A DNA stretch of 64,000 nucleotides from Rhea pennata (lineage: Eukaryota; Chordata; Aves; Rheiformes; Rheidae). Location: NCBI RefSeq assembly GCF_028389875.1, contig NC_084682.1, forward strand, positions 6,644,001-6,708,000, given 5' to 3'. This document shows, piece after piece, positions 53,368 to 64,000 of this stretch. Under the pieces are notes generated by a model. That model saw only the letters and a program-made list of their open reading frames with translations. It did no database searches and was not told the DNA's origin. A program made the position numbers and the translations under genes. Every line of letters starts with the position of its first letter. The first letter of the stretch is position 1.

Positions 53368-53516
53368 CTCATTGATAAAAGCTGGCTAGCAGGCTGTGCT
53401 CGACCCTACTTGCAAGGATCAGATCAGTCACTCCAATGGCTCAAGACAGAGTGCAATACTGTGACTCACAGAAAGACTTTATCTTACCCTCTTACAGCAA
53501 AAAGGTTCCTAAAAGG

Positions 53517-56500
53517 ATGGCGTCTCTCTTGGAGATGAAAGAAATCTTCCGCAATGCTGATGCAGTATGTTTTGACGTGGACAGTACAGTCATCAGGGAA
53601 GAAGGCATTGATGAGCTTGCAAAGTTCTGTGGAGTTGGAGATGCTGTTGCAGAGATGTATGTATATTTTTTTGCTACTTACTTCATATGAACAGTAATAA
53701 AAATAATCACGGATAAGGTTAATCTGTGACAATAGATTTACAACAGGGATTAATTCAACTCAGTGTTTCAGGAGATTATTATAGTTTAAAAAGGATTTTA
53801 GGAATAATATGCAGCATTAATGAATAATGAAGTAACTTACTTTTTTGGAATTGTGGAGCCAGTCAACAAAATTATACTGAAGTAAATACTGTAAATTTCT
53901 TTGAAAGGCTAAGATCAGGTCTTGTCTTGAAATTTGGCAGAGCACTAGCAAAACCTGATCTCTTATTATGAGAAGGAGGGGAGGGGACAAATCTGGTGAC
54001 AATTCTTTGAGGCTGATTTTATCTCCATTGAAACTAGTAGCAAAAAATCCAGTAACTTGAGAGAACATCATCTAGCCTGCAGTTTAGGATTTTTGGTCCC
54101 GCTTTGACAGATATACTCACAGAGGGAATGAAGCAGTTTTCTTTTGTCTTGCTGGTTCCTAAAATGCAGCAACTGTCTTAAGAAATATCAGCAGTCTTCC
54201 ACTGAGTCCAAAAAAACTGTCAGACTGTAGGCATACAAGTACTAACTGGTCTCCAGGCTCAGTAATAGCTTTTCTTTGTTAGATTATATAAATCCACATT
54301 TTTAGTCTTTTGTTTCCCATTCTCTTTATTTCTTCCCATAATACTGGTCAACTAACTTGAGAATGTAATAACAGATCATTGTCCCTTTTTGCACGCACTA
54401 GTGCTGGACCTGAACCAAGTTACTAAATCTGAATCTTTGCCTGTAGTTTGAGGGGAATTTGCAATTTGGAACTGAAGTGGATAACTCCAATCTCTCTCAA
54501 CTTGTAACCCTCCTACAACTAGTTGCTAACAACCTTCTCAGAGCACCAATCTCCTGTACAGCATAGACACACTTAAACCTAGAACCTATAGGCTCCTAAC
54601 TTGTTCCTTGGTATTCCTTCTCAACTAACAATTCTTGAGAGAAGCCACAGCTTCTTAAATGTCACTGATTTGCTTTGTTTGGATCACAATTTAGGACCCG
54701 CAGAGCTATGGGTGGCACTGTGACATTCAAGGCAGCTTTAACAGCACGACTAGGTCTCATACGTCCTTCTTACGAGCAAGTGCAAAAATTGATATCTGAC
54801 CATCCACCTCAGCTAACACCAGGAATAAGGTAAGAGGAATTTCAAATGAACTAATGAAAAAGCTTTCCAAAACTGCATGGCATAAATAAACAAAGCTCTT
54901 TGACGTTAGTGTGGCTGTAAAAACCGTGGAGGTGGTTTAGAATCTCTTCCTACTTGATTTTCATGTTGCATACAAAGATCAAGTCAGGAGCTTACAATGG
55001 TCTGAGTCCATGTCAAGTAGATAAGCATTCATGTCAAAGAAAATAATGTTATGTGTTAACAGACATTTTTGGCTGGCAAGCTCACATTCCAGTCACAGAT
55101 TGAATGGGTATGGAAAATAATCTGTTCAATCACACCCAGGCTAATACAGCTAGGAGGTTTAACATCTAGTGCTTTGGCTTGGTCTGTGCTGCAATTACAA
55201 TACCTATTTTTTCCACTTTTGTGGGCATTCGTACCTCTGGACTCTGCTCAGGGATCAAGAGCTACTCATGTGGTACTGAAGTCACTAGCAGAGTATTAAA
55301 AAATCATTAAGGGTAAACATCCCCCACCCCCCACATATTTTATAAACATATATATGTGTATTCTTTCATCTTTGGGTTTAGAATAAACATCAACTATTTA
55401 AACTGAAAATATTTTTTCCCATTCAAATTGCTTCAATTGAAAATTGTTCCTTTATGAAATCTAGCCACAGTTTTAAGTCTGAAATATTTTTAGTTCATAC
55501 AGTAGTTCTTCATTCTTGACAATTTATTTTCTTGTAATTTCCTATATTTTTGCTTATATTTGCTTACATTTTCTCCTTGAAACAAAGCGCATGCTCAGCT
55601 TTTTCTGTGGAAAGCATAGCTAGATATAGCTACAAAGGGGTCATTGTTTCCTTGTTTAGAATCACATGATTTTCCTTTTCATTCCTTCCCTTTCTTCCTC
55701 CTTCTCTGTGTAGCCTGCTTTAAGCCTCTACTTTTCTTTTTTAGTATTTAGTGTTTCTGCTTTTATTGCTACTACTTAGCTTTGCTGCATGTTGATCTTT
55801 CTGACTGTAGAGCCAAATCCTGTAAAACTTTTGACTGCCTTTAGGTCTCATTGACATTAACTGGGTCTGAAAACTTTTTGCTTCTGCTTCCATGATTCCT
55901 TTTCTGCAGTTACTGACATCTTCTAAAGCTATTACTGCTGTCGAGTGTCTTCAGGGATCTATCTCTGAGTTAGAAATTGTCTGCACTTTGCACACATTTC
56001 AGCCCACTTCTGTATTTTGGTGCTGTGGTTGTGTCTCCCCTGCATTCCTTACATTTTCTGTATTATAGATACTTTTTCTTGCTTGTTTTATACTTCAGAA
56101 AGAATTCTGAACTGGATCTGCTGTCATTTTGTTCATTTCGTGAGCAAAATGAAAAAACACACAAATATTTCTAGGGAGCCCTTGTTTCTGAGCAACTAAA
56201 TACCTATTTGCCTCTGGATATAAAATGGTTTTGTTAAGCTCTTTTCAAGCAAACTGTATGCACAAAGACACAAAGGAAGGAAGGAGAAGCTTTAGGTGGC
56301 AGAGGATGGAGCCGGAAAGCAGCAGACATCCCAGTTACACCGCAGTAATGCAAAATATGGGCAGCCTTGCTTAAGATGTGTTTTGGCCTCCTTGTTATCC
56401 CTTCAGCACACCTTGATCCTGCTAGGCTCTCACGCCTGGTGATTCTTTCTTCCCAGGGAGCTGGTGAACAGGCTTCATCAGCGAGGGGTCCAGGTCTTCT

Positions 56501-59139
56501 TGGTCTCCGGGGGGTTTCAGAGCATCGTGGAGCACGTGGCCTTGCAGCTGAACATTCCAACAGCAAACGTCTTCGCCAACAGGCTGAAGTTTTACTTTAA
56601 TGGTAAGATTCACCTACTGGTTCTTTTCTGTGCTGATTAATGCCACTTTTTGAATTCAAACTGAAGTAGAATATTGGACTACAGTGGCCTTTAAGTCAGA
56701 CAGGATCTGGGGTGGGCCATCAGTCCAGGCTACATCACTTTGATACCAGTCCAGCTAGTTCTTGGCAGGGAAGTTGCATGTCCCCCAAAATACGAGTTCA
56801 GATCACCTTCCAGACATACAAAATACAGCTGTGGTTACTTTTTAATTGCAAGCTGTGCCAAAAGTTGTAAGCATTACAGCTGTTGACAGCAGAGATTAAT
56901 TTTCTTTTGCTCTATCAAGTTTAAATAGTTTATTTTGCAAATTTGCTTTTATAGGCAAACATTGATTTCAATGACTAAGGACTGTACGAGGACCAAACGG
57001 TCTTAACTTTTGTACAGCAGCTCTGGACCTCATGCTAGTGCAAACAAGCACAACTGTGTTTAGGGAAGATGTTTCTTTCTTAATGTTTCATACATTTTTA
57101 TGCATTAGTTTGGATGCTGCTTCAGGTTTAGACAAGAATGACTGGGAATGGATTTATCATGCTACACATACTTTTACATTAGCACTTCAGCTTTTTCAAA
57201 ATAGCTCCACTTATGACTTAGGTAAAATCCTAGTTTTTCTTACCTTCTAATTAGTTCACTAGCACGCGCTGATTGTGGGGCTTACCTGACTGCATGTAAT
57301 TAGCTGTCTTCTGAAGAAAAGACCATAGGCATCTATCTTCATTTCCAAAGATTTTGTTGATATCATTCCCAATACATGGACTTTGCTATAAACCCTCTGA
57401 AGTAATTACACATGCTGTCTATGTCTAACTTGTCCTTCTGCTGTGTTCTAGGAGAATATGCAGGATTTGATGAGACACAACCAACAGCTGAATCAGGAGG
57501 GAAAGGAAAAGTTATTACTCATTTGAAGGAACAGTTCCAATTTAAAAATGTAGTTATGATTGGTGATGGAGCTACAGACATGGAAGCCTGTCCACCTGCT
57601 GTAAGTATTAAAGAACTGGAATTCCCTCTGAGCAAATGCTTTGGAAGAAAAAAAGCTGTTTGAGTACTCCTTAGGATTACAAGGAAGAACTTTAGCACTT
57701 TCAGCAACCTAGAGATCTGTGTGGGTAATTTTCTCTAGAAAGGCTGTGTCATACAATTTTTGATTTTTCTCGGTCCAGACAATCTCAGAAAGCGTCTCAC
57801 CCACTCTAGCCAGCTGACAGGGACCAGTAGCATCATCTAAAGATAAAATGAGAATACAGGCCATTTGTCCTCCTCTTATGCATTCATTCTGGTATAGCCA
57901 CATAAATATGCTCTTGCTCTCTCTGTGTGCATTCAGAGGCCAGCTAGATAGCTTGGCATTCTCTAGATACCAGATTCTCATATATTTGCAAACGGTCCAG
58001 CAACCAGCCTCACATCAAGCTGGTATCATTGCCTGTCTGCCTTTCCTATCTATTTCCCTGCTTTAAGTGCTTGCTTCTGCGCAGAGGTCTTAATACTACC
58101 AAGATCCCAGTTCTGAACGATGATAAATGGTGTTTATAGCATGAAGACCCTGCATAGATTTGGTACACACCTACCTGATGTCAGCATAACAAGAAGGTTC
58201 ATCTCACTGTAGAGCAATGACATCTTTCAAGATGGCAGCCCAGACAGGGTGAAATAATTGAAAATAATAGAAAGCTTTCAAAAGTGGTTATTTTACAGAA
58301 GAAGAGATTTTAATTCCACCTCATCGAGTGCCTTTCTCTATAGAAAAATACTGCAGTGCCCCTGCTTCACCAATGTTTGGGGACAGATATCCTGTTGTAT
58401 GGAAATGCACAGGAAGTCCCTTAACATTAAATATGTGCACCAGAAATACAGCTTAATATTTGCTTAATGCTTTCTACCTGAAGGGAAAAAAAAAAAAAAA
58501 AAAAAAAGCAGTGGAAGTTTAAACACTGCACTTTCATTGCAGTTGGTTTTCTAAAAGCCAGAAATGATGATTGATCCTGGTTAATGATTGAAGACACGGT
58601 TAATGATTGCTTCTGGTATCTATCAAATGAGGTAAACAGAGTTAAGATAAACAGTATAGGAATAATTGTGAGATGTTGCAGGGATGTTCAGATGTTAACT
58701 CATTCTTGAATATTAAGCATTTATGTTGCATCACAGTTGCATCAGATTTTCAGTGAAGTCTGAACAATCTTAATATGCAAGGTACTGAGGCGCAACTTTG
58801 CTACTGAAACAAAACTCCAATAGCCGAAGTGGTGCAAAACTGAGCATTAATGAAGTTCTTGGTAATAAATGTGAAAAATAAACATGCATAGTAAAATAGA
58901 TATTTTTGGTAGGGGAAAAATGCCATAATTTTGAAGTTCAATCTTAAAAACAAACTTAATTGCAGAAAAGTTCCATCCCTTATTTGGGACTGCAGTAATA
59001 TATGTGCCCATTCTTTCCTTTTTGCTAGGACTGCTTCATTGGATTTGGAGGGAATGTAATCAGGAAGCAAGTAAAGGAGAAAGCTAAATGGTACATTACT
59101 CACTTTGACGAACTGCTAAAGGAACTGGAAGAACGATAA
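53517..59139 (+). CDS. PSPH: phosphoserine phosphatase
   Basis: The five coding exons are 53517-53656, 54695-54829, 56457-56602, 57452-57600 and 59029-59139, all GT-AG. They join to 226 residues (human 225). The enzyme is a cytosolic Mg-dependent HAD phosphatase that releases serine from O-phosphoserine, the last step of serine synthesis. Catalytic residues keep the human numbering: nucleophile D20 and acid D22 in FDVDST, S109 in the SGG motif, K158, and metal ligands D179 and D183 in GDGATD. The start at 53517 gives the same spacing to D20 as in human. The upstream frame is open back to 53436 across the acceptor at 53497, so an unspliced transcript could add 27 residues. Human PSPH is head to head with CCT6A, as here. 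A 5' noncoding exon is expected near 44 kb. Confidence 0.97.
58486..58507. repeat. A22 homopolymer
   Basis: This uninterrupted A run lies in PSPH intron 5. No retrocopy was recognised beside it. Confidence 0.9.
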
Positions 59140-59184
59140 ATTATACAGTAAAATAATATATTTAACAACTATAAATACAATGCA

Positions 59185-59190
59185 ATTAAA
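59185..59190 (+). terminator. PSPH poly(A) signal (ATTAAA)
   Basis: ATTAAA occurs 46 bases after the PSPH stop, followed by TG-rich sequence near 59206-59217. This suggests a very short 3' UTR of about 70 bases. Other isoforms may run longer. Confidence 0.6.
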
Positions 59191-59214
59191 CATATATTTG
59201 TTTGCAAAGTTGTG

Positions 59215-62200
59215 TTCTGGATTTTTAAAATGATTTTGGGTGATGATCATTTTTCTCTTTCTGACCTGGAGCTCATGATGCAAATGCTCCCATGCTACTC
59301 AAATATTTTGTAATGAAAGTGCTAGTTTTTTTAAAGTATCTTTTCAAGGTGGAAGAGGTCAGTTGATTATTCACTCACTAGTGAACACCGGAGGTAGGAA
59401 TTCATCAATAAGTTATTAACCAGGTACCAATCCATTAATGTATTATTAATAGATACCTATTGCTTCAAAAATCTTTGAAACTAATACCTATATTTATTTT
59501 GGGCAGTAAAAGAAGAATAGAAGGCCCACAAGGGAGAAGTTTGTGTTACCAATAAAAAATAAATAAATAGCAATAAAAAAGTCTTAAGAAGTAGAAAAAT
59601 ATGGTAAGTACTTTCCATGCCAAAGAATCTCAGAACTAGTTTAAACTAGTTAAATAGATAGGTAAGAAGTATACTTTTCCTTATCACTTAGCATCTCTGC
59701 TTTCATTAAAGTAGGGCTACAGGAGAACCTGAGATGTGATCTGTTACTCAACATCACTGGTACACAGTCTGTAGTCTCAAAGACATGAGGTGCATGCAAA
59801 CCTGAGATACATGCAACATTCATCAGTATCCAAGGAGCCTATTTTAAAGCTAGTGATGTGCTATTTCCAATATCTCATTAAAATATTTACAAGTAAAGTC
59901 CAAAACTATGGTTTTGTGAAACAGTCACACTGTTTACTTAAGTGTTTTATTTATTTAACAATCTCTGCCCTGTCAACCTGTAACTCGATAGAAGCTGATT
60001 CATCTAACTTTACAAATGGTCTACTGATTAAGAAAACATTAGGAAATAATAGTGTAGTCTCTTTCTTTGCCTCAAGTGTGGGTCAATTACCCTTAAACTG
60101 TTTGTGCCAGAAATATGTCTAACCTGTTCTAAACAAGTATTTCTCTGAGCTCGAACTGACAAATCCTAGTTTCTTAATGCTTTCTCTTTTGTGGCTGCAC
60201 TGTCTGATGCAAGAGAGACCTTACACAGCACTCACTTGGTAAACGCTGCCTCTTTGGCAGCAAGTCACTGAAAACGCTTCTGAGCGTGTCTTTTTAACCA
60301 GCTTTGCTGAAGCAACACGATACTTCCATCAAGACTTTTATTGCTCAGATATGCTTATAAAGAATGTCACCTGAGATAATGTAAAAAGTTTTATTAACAT
60401 CAAAGTTCATATCATCTCTTCCACTTCTTCTTATGTACATAACTTGTTACCATCATAGGAGAAAGATACATTTATATGACATGATTTGTCCTGAAAAAAA
60501 AAAAAAAAACACACCCGACTATCCTGGCACTTATCTTCTGGGCGATTATGAACAGTTCCAGTATTTCTCTGGAAACTGAAGATTAGGTTGAGTGCCTTAA
60601 TTCTCAGGTTCTCCTCTTCTATCCTATAACACCTTTGACAGATAGGAAGAGAAACAAGCTATATGCCTATCTTCCAGAACGTCACAGTCTCCAGAATCAC
60701 TGCTGGTTTACACAACTTACACTACTTTCCTTAATTTAATAAAATTAAATCAAGGTGAAATGAAAGAACTCCTGTCCTACTGTTTGAGCATCATCATCAA
60801 TTAAAACAAATAGTGCTTCTGTCCATTCTGCTACATCATCAGAGAAGATACAGGTAAAACAGAAGCATTAACAGACAGTGATGAATGGCAGTTTGCAAGG
60901 ATGCCATCTGATGCTTTTGGCAAAAACAGAAACAATAGTAATTTCTTGAAGTTACATAAGCATAAAAGTACTTAAATTCTAAGTAAGTAGAATGGTTAAA
61001 AGAAAATGAATTCAGACAAACTTTTGATGGCTTCTTAAAGAAATGCAGACATATAAACAGCATCTATATACAGAGGTTAAAAAACTTCATGAAAGCCATG
61101 AGGGACAGTATTTGGCAGACTGTTCACCAGGACTCTTCAGTGCTAAACATGATCTCTTTTAAATTCTTCCTGAGAAGAATCTCAGCCAGCTCCAAGGCAG
61201 CTCATGTACAATAAAGCTTTTGTTTAAGCAAGAGTGTATAAGTAGAACAAGTGTAAACCCTTTCTATTCTCATTCAGTGTGTTCCTCTGCTCTCCTCCAA
61301 GATGAAACTCTACAGTTACAGAGCAAGTGTTTCTGTATGGTGCAATTTTCTATTGAATTAAAAGACAAGAAAAAAATCAACATCTAGCTAATCGACTATA
61401 GCTATGGGCTATAGCTATCCTACAAAAACTGAGACATGCTTCACTTTAAGTGTACGTAATTTCACTAATGCAACAATGAAAAGCCTACGCATGAGGCTTT
61501 GTGCCACACAGACGTTAACATTCATCACAGTATCTTCCCTCCGTGTGACTGCTATGGAAACATGGCATCATGCCAATGATTTCACAAGCGCTCTGTATGT
61601 CTGACTGGTTTGAATAAAATAACATCCCTTTCCATTGGGCAAATATCAAGCCCTACCTTTGCTCTGGAGGTACCAAAATGAGTATTTAGCTTAGTGAGTT
61701 GCTGAACAATTTAGTTTTTACAGTGAAGACAGTAAAAAATAAGAGGGAATAAAGCACGAGAGGGAAGTCCCAATGTTAAAGCCAACCTAGAAATTTATGT
61801 GAACGTATCACAACTGAGCAAAGCCTGGAGAGTAGCACATATAATCAGGCAGGTAATCACCTGGTCTTCCAGTGGGTCTCCTGCTTAGAGCACAAGAAAG
61901 CATACTGTTTCACATAAAGTTTTTTTTTATTGTAATGTAATCAATTCAGTGCAGAACTACTGCTTTAAGTTATATATTCAATCTGCATGAGGGAACTTAT
62001 TAAAAGAACACCCTGCTGTCTTTATAGGAAAACTATGGGACAACTGAAACCTGAGTTTTAATTATTTCTTCATTTGTAGTGTTACAAAATGTAACAGGAA
62101 TTAATGTATTACCAGATATCCTTCCAGGCATCATTCCCTGCTTTCCAATCGCTAGAAAGTGACTTAAGTTCTGGACTTTATGATTTCTACCCTAAGAAAT

Positions 62201-64000
62201 GATGATGGATTGATAACCAATGGAAGAAGGGAAACTTAGTCATGATATTAAAAGGGGAAATCAACACAGAGTTCACAGCAAGGAAAAATAAACTTCAAAA
62301 AGGGCTCAGGCAAAGGGAAGTAAAAAAGGATTGCCATTATTTATTTATCTACCATGACATGGCTTGCGATTTTACACAGTTATTTGTAAGTAAAATAACA
62401 GGAACCAGTGTCTCTTTGATGATGGCCAGGGAACAACTTGGAAGCACTGAATGATCAGAGGCATATTCATAATGCATTGCAATAACTACTGGGAGTACAC
62501 AATTCAGATCTTAGGTGGTATGTTAAGACTGAACAGACTTGTGCTATGGTGATGCTACCCAGAGAACATCCAGTTACACCTTAGATTTTTTATTCATGCA
62601 AAACTTCATAGACCTTAAGAATTCTGCCTGACTGGATTTAATTCCTAGTGCTCATGGCTGAAGATAACAAACACAGACTGAATCAAAACCCACAAAATCT
62701 TTCAATTCCAGAAATGTCTTTTGCCTTGCACTTCCAACTGAGATTGCTGGCAACAAAAGATAAGTTACCAGGAGAATTCTCTAGGAACAAGACACATGGA
62801 GGGATAACAAGGAAAGGAGGCCTGGAAGCTAATACTGTCATCTGCTCTTTCCATTGCAGCTAAACAGTAGTCCAAAAGGTCTGGAAAAAGAAAGCCCTAA
62901 ATGATAGCACTGTTCATGTGGCTTATTTAAAGAAGGAACAGCTTAAATGATATAATTAGCCCATTACATAAGCTGAGCTAAGAACTTTAAGCTAATATAA
63001 TACAGAACTTTACTCAGTAAAATGCCATTATCAGTAACAACAAAAACAGATAGGAGCAAAATACAAAAACAGACAAGAACCAGATCAAATGCTGACTTTG
63101 TTCAAGATAAAATTCAAATGAAGTTAAGAGTGCACTGTACTTTACATGGGAGGAAAAGGAGAAGAAATCAGATCTGAAAAATTAAGCATAATTTTTGGAG
63201 AAAAATCATAAGAAATGCATTTTATCACTATAGCACTTAGGACCTCTAGAGTACTTAGCAAAATTAAATGTTAAGGAGACACTGTAAACTCATTTTGGGG
63301 AAGCAGAGCAGAATATTGGGAGACACTTTTCTTGACATAGCAAGTGACATTGGCTAACTAAACTGAAATATTTTATGCAATTATTCAAATTTTTTGTAAT
63401 AAGCACTGTGCAAGATGATATAAAACACAGACGGTGCAATACACATATGGCGCCAGTAATATGTGAAAATTAAAAGGATTTTATTAACTGATACGTTATT
63501 TCTGAAAACTCATCGAAATGTACAAACTGGACATTCAGTAATTGATTTGTACATTCTGTATGTTACACTGACTCTTGCAGCCACTTTGAAGAATATTACT
63601 TTCACTTACAAGATGTTCACATCATTGTAGACATTAACAGTGTTGATATATTCTAGTCTAAAAGTGAAATCAAAACAGAACTGGACATAATGGTACACTG
63701 CTTTATGCCAATCCTATTGACTCAACATGCGCCGGTTTCACACATCAATTCATAAGTACTTACTGTATAGTTAGTGAAACACCTGACCAAGCATATGTCT
63801 GAAGGCATGATTGCTTATTAAATAAAACCCCTTTTCCTAGACTTCTATGCTCTTTTTAGTGATACATGTGTTTAACTGAACTCAAATGCCTGTAGAATGT
63901 TCAGACAATTTGTTGTCAATCACTTTGAACACCATGAGTCATACTTCCAAAAAGTCTGTAAATAATTTCACAAAATTAATTCCAGATGTAGATATCTAGA
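59215..64000. other. gene-poor right flank, possibly the 3' UTR of a convergent gene
   Basis: No coding exon was recognised. Minus-strand AATAAA hexamers occur near 60390, 61928 and 63482. In human the gene tail to tail with PSPH is NIPSNAP2, so some of this could be its 3' UTR on the minus strand. I looked for its conserved C-terminal codons and did not find them. Confidence 0.35.

Larger units (their letters stand above)
44421..53497 (+). other. probable PSPH first intron (no coding exon seen)
   Basis: These 9 kb separate the CCT6A/PSPH CpG island from the first PSPH coding exon, whose acceptor ends at 53497. The stretch is mostly AT-rich with simple repeats. Open frames up to 178 codons occur but resemble no known protein. 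If PSPH starts in the shared island, as in human, this is its first intron. Confidence 0.55.

Noticed and set aside
60380-64000. NIPSNAP2 coding exons on the minus strand
   Set aside because: This is the expected convergent neighbour of PSPH, but no codons for its conserved C-terminus were found. Only a possible 3' UTR remains.

Overview
The window is vertebrate nuclear DNA, almost certainly from a bird and probably a passerine. Six single-copy genes with normal intron-exon structure can be read to full length, and five of them (CHCHD2, PHKG1, SUMF2, CCT6A, PSPH) stand in the order and relative orientation known for human 7p11.2. The passerine call rests on a roughly 144-bp SINE (39401-39544) that joins a tRNA-Ile-like head to a CR1 3' tail. 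This is the composition described for the songbird SINE TguSINE1.

Layout: VKORC1L1 (minus) fills 1-15393, with its 3' UTR running off the left edge and a 12-kb first intron. Its CpG-island promoter points away from CHCHD2 (plus, 18539-20694), which follows after a 3-kb spacer. PHKG1 (plus, 24471-28413) lies in a very GC-rich block of about 6.7 kb and ends tail to tail with SUMF2 (minus, 30010-35111). CCT6A (minus, 36583-43676) follows SUMF2 on the same strand. CCT6A shares a CpG-island region, probably a bidirectional promoter, with PSPH (plus, coding exons 53517-59139). The last 4.8 kb holds no recognisable coding exon.

Functions: the genes are not a pathway. VKORC1L1 is an ER vitamin K epoxide reductase paralogue; CHCHD2 is a twin CX9C mitochondrial protein; PHKG1 is the muscle phosphorylase kinase catalytic subunit; SUMF2 is the catalytically dead paralogue of the formylglycine-generating enzyme; CCT6A is the zeta subunit of the TRiC chaperonin; PSPH makes serine from phosphoserine. 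All 44 coding exons were assigned by splice sites and reading phase, and each coding sequence closes in frame at a length within a few residues of its human orthologue, except SUMF2, which differs by about eleven.

Most notable beyond the genes are two H/ACA snoRNA candidates on the minus strand in CCT6A introns 3 and 5, recognised from two-hairpin folds with H and ACA boxes at proper spacing. Human CCT6-family loci host H/ACA snoRNAs (SNORA15, SNORA22). CCT6A intron 4 also uses a GC-AG splice pair. No intact or degraded retrovirus, no CRISPR array and no clearly new gene system was found.
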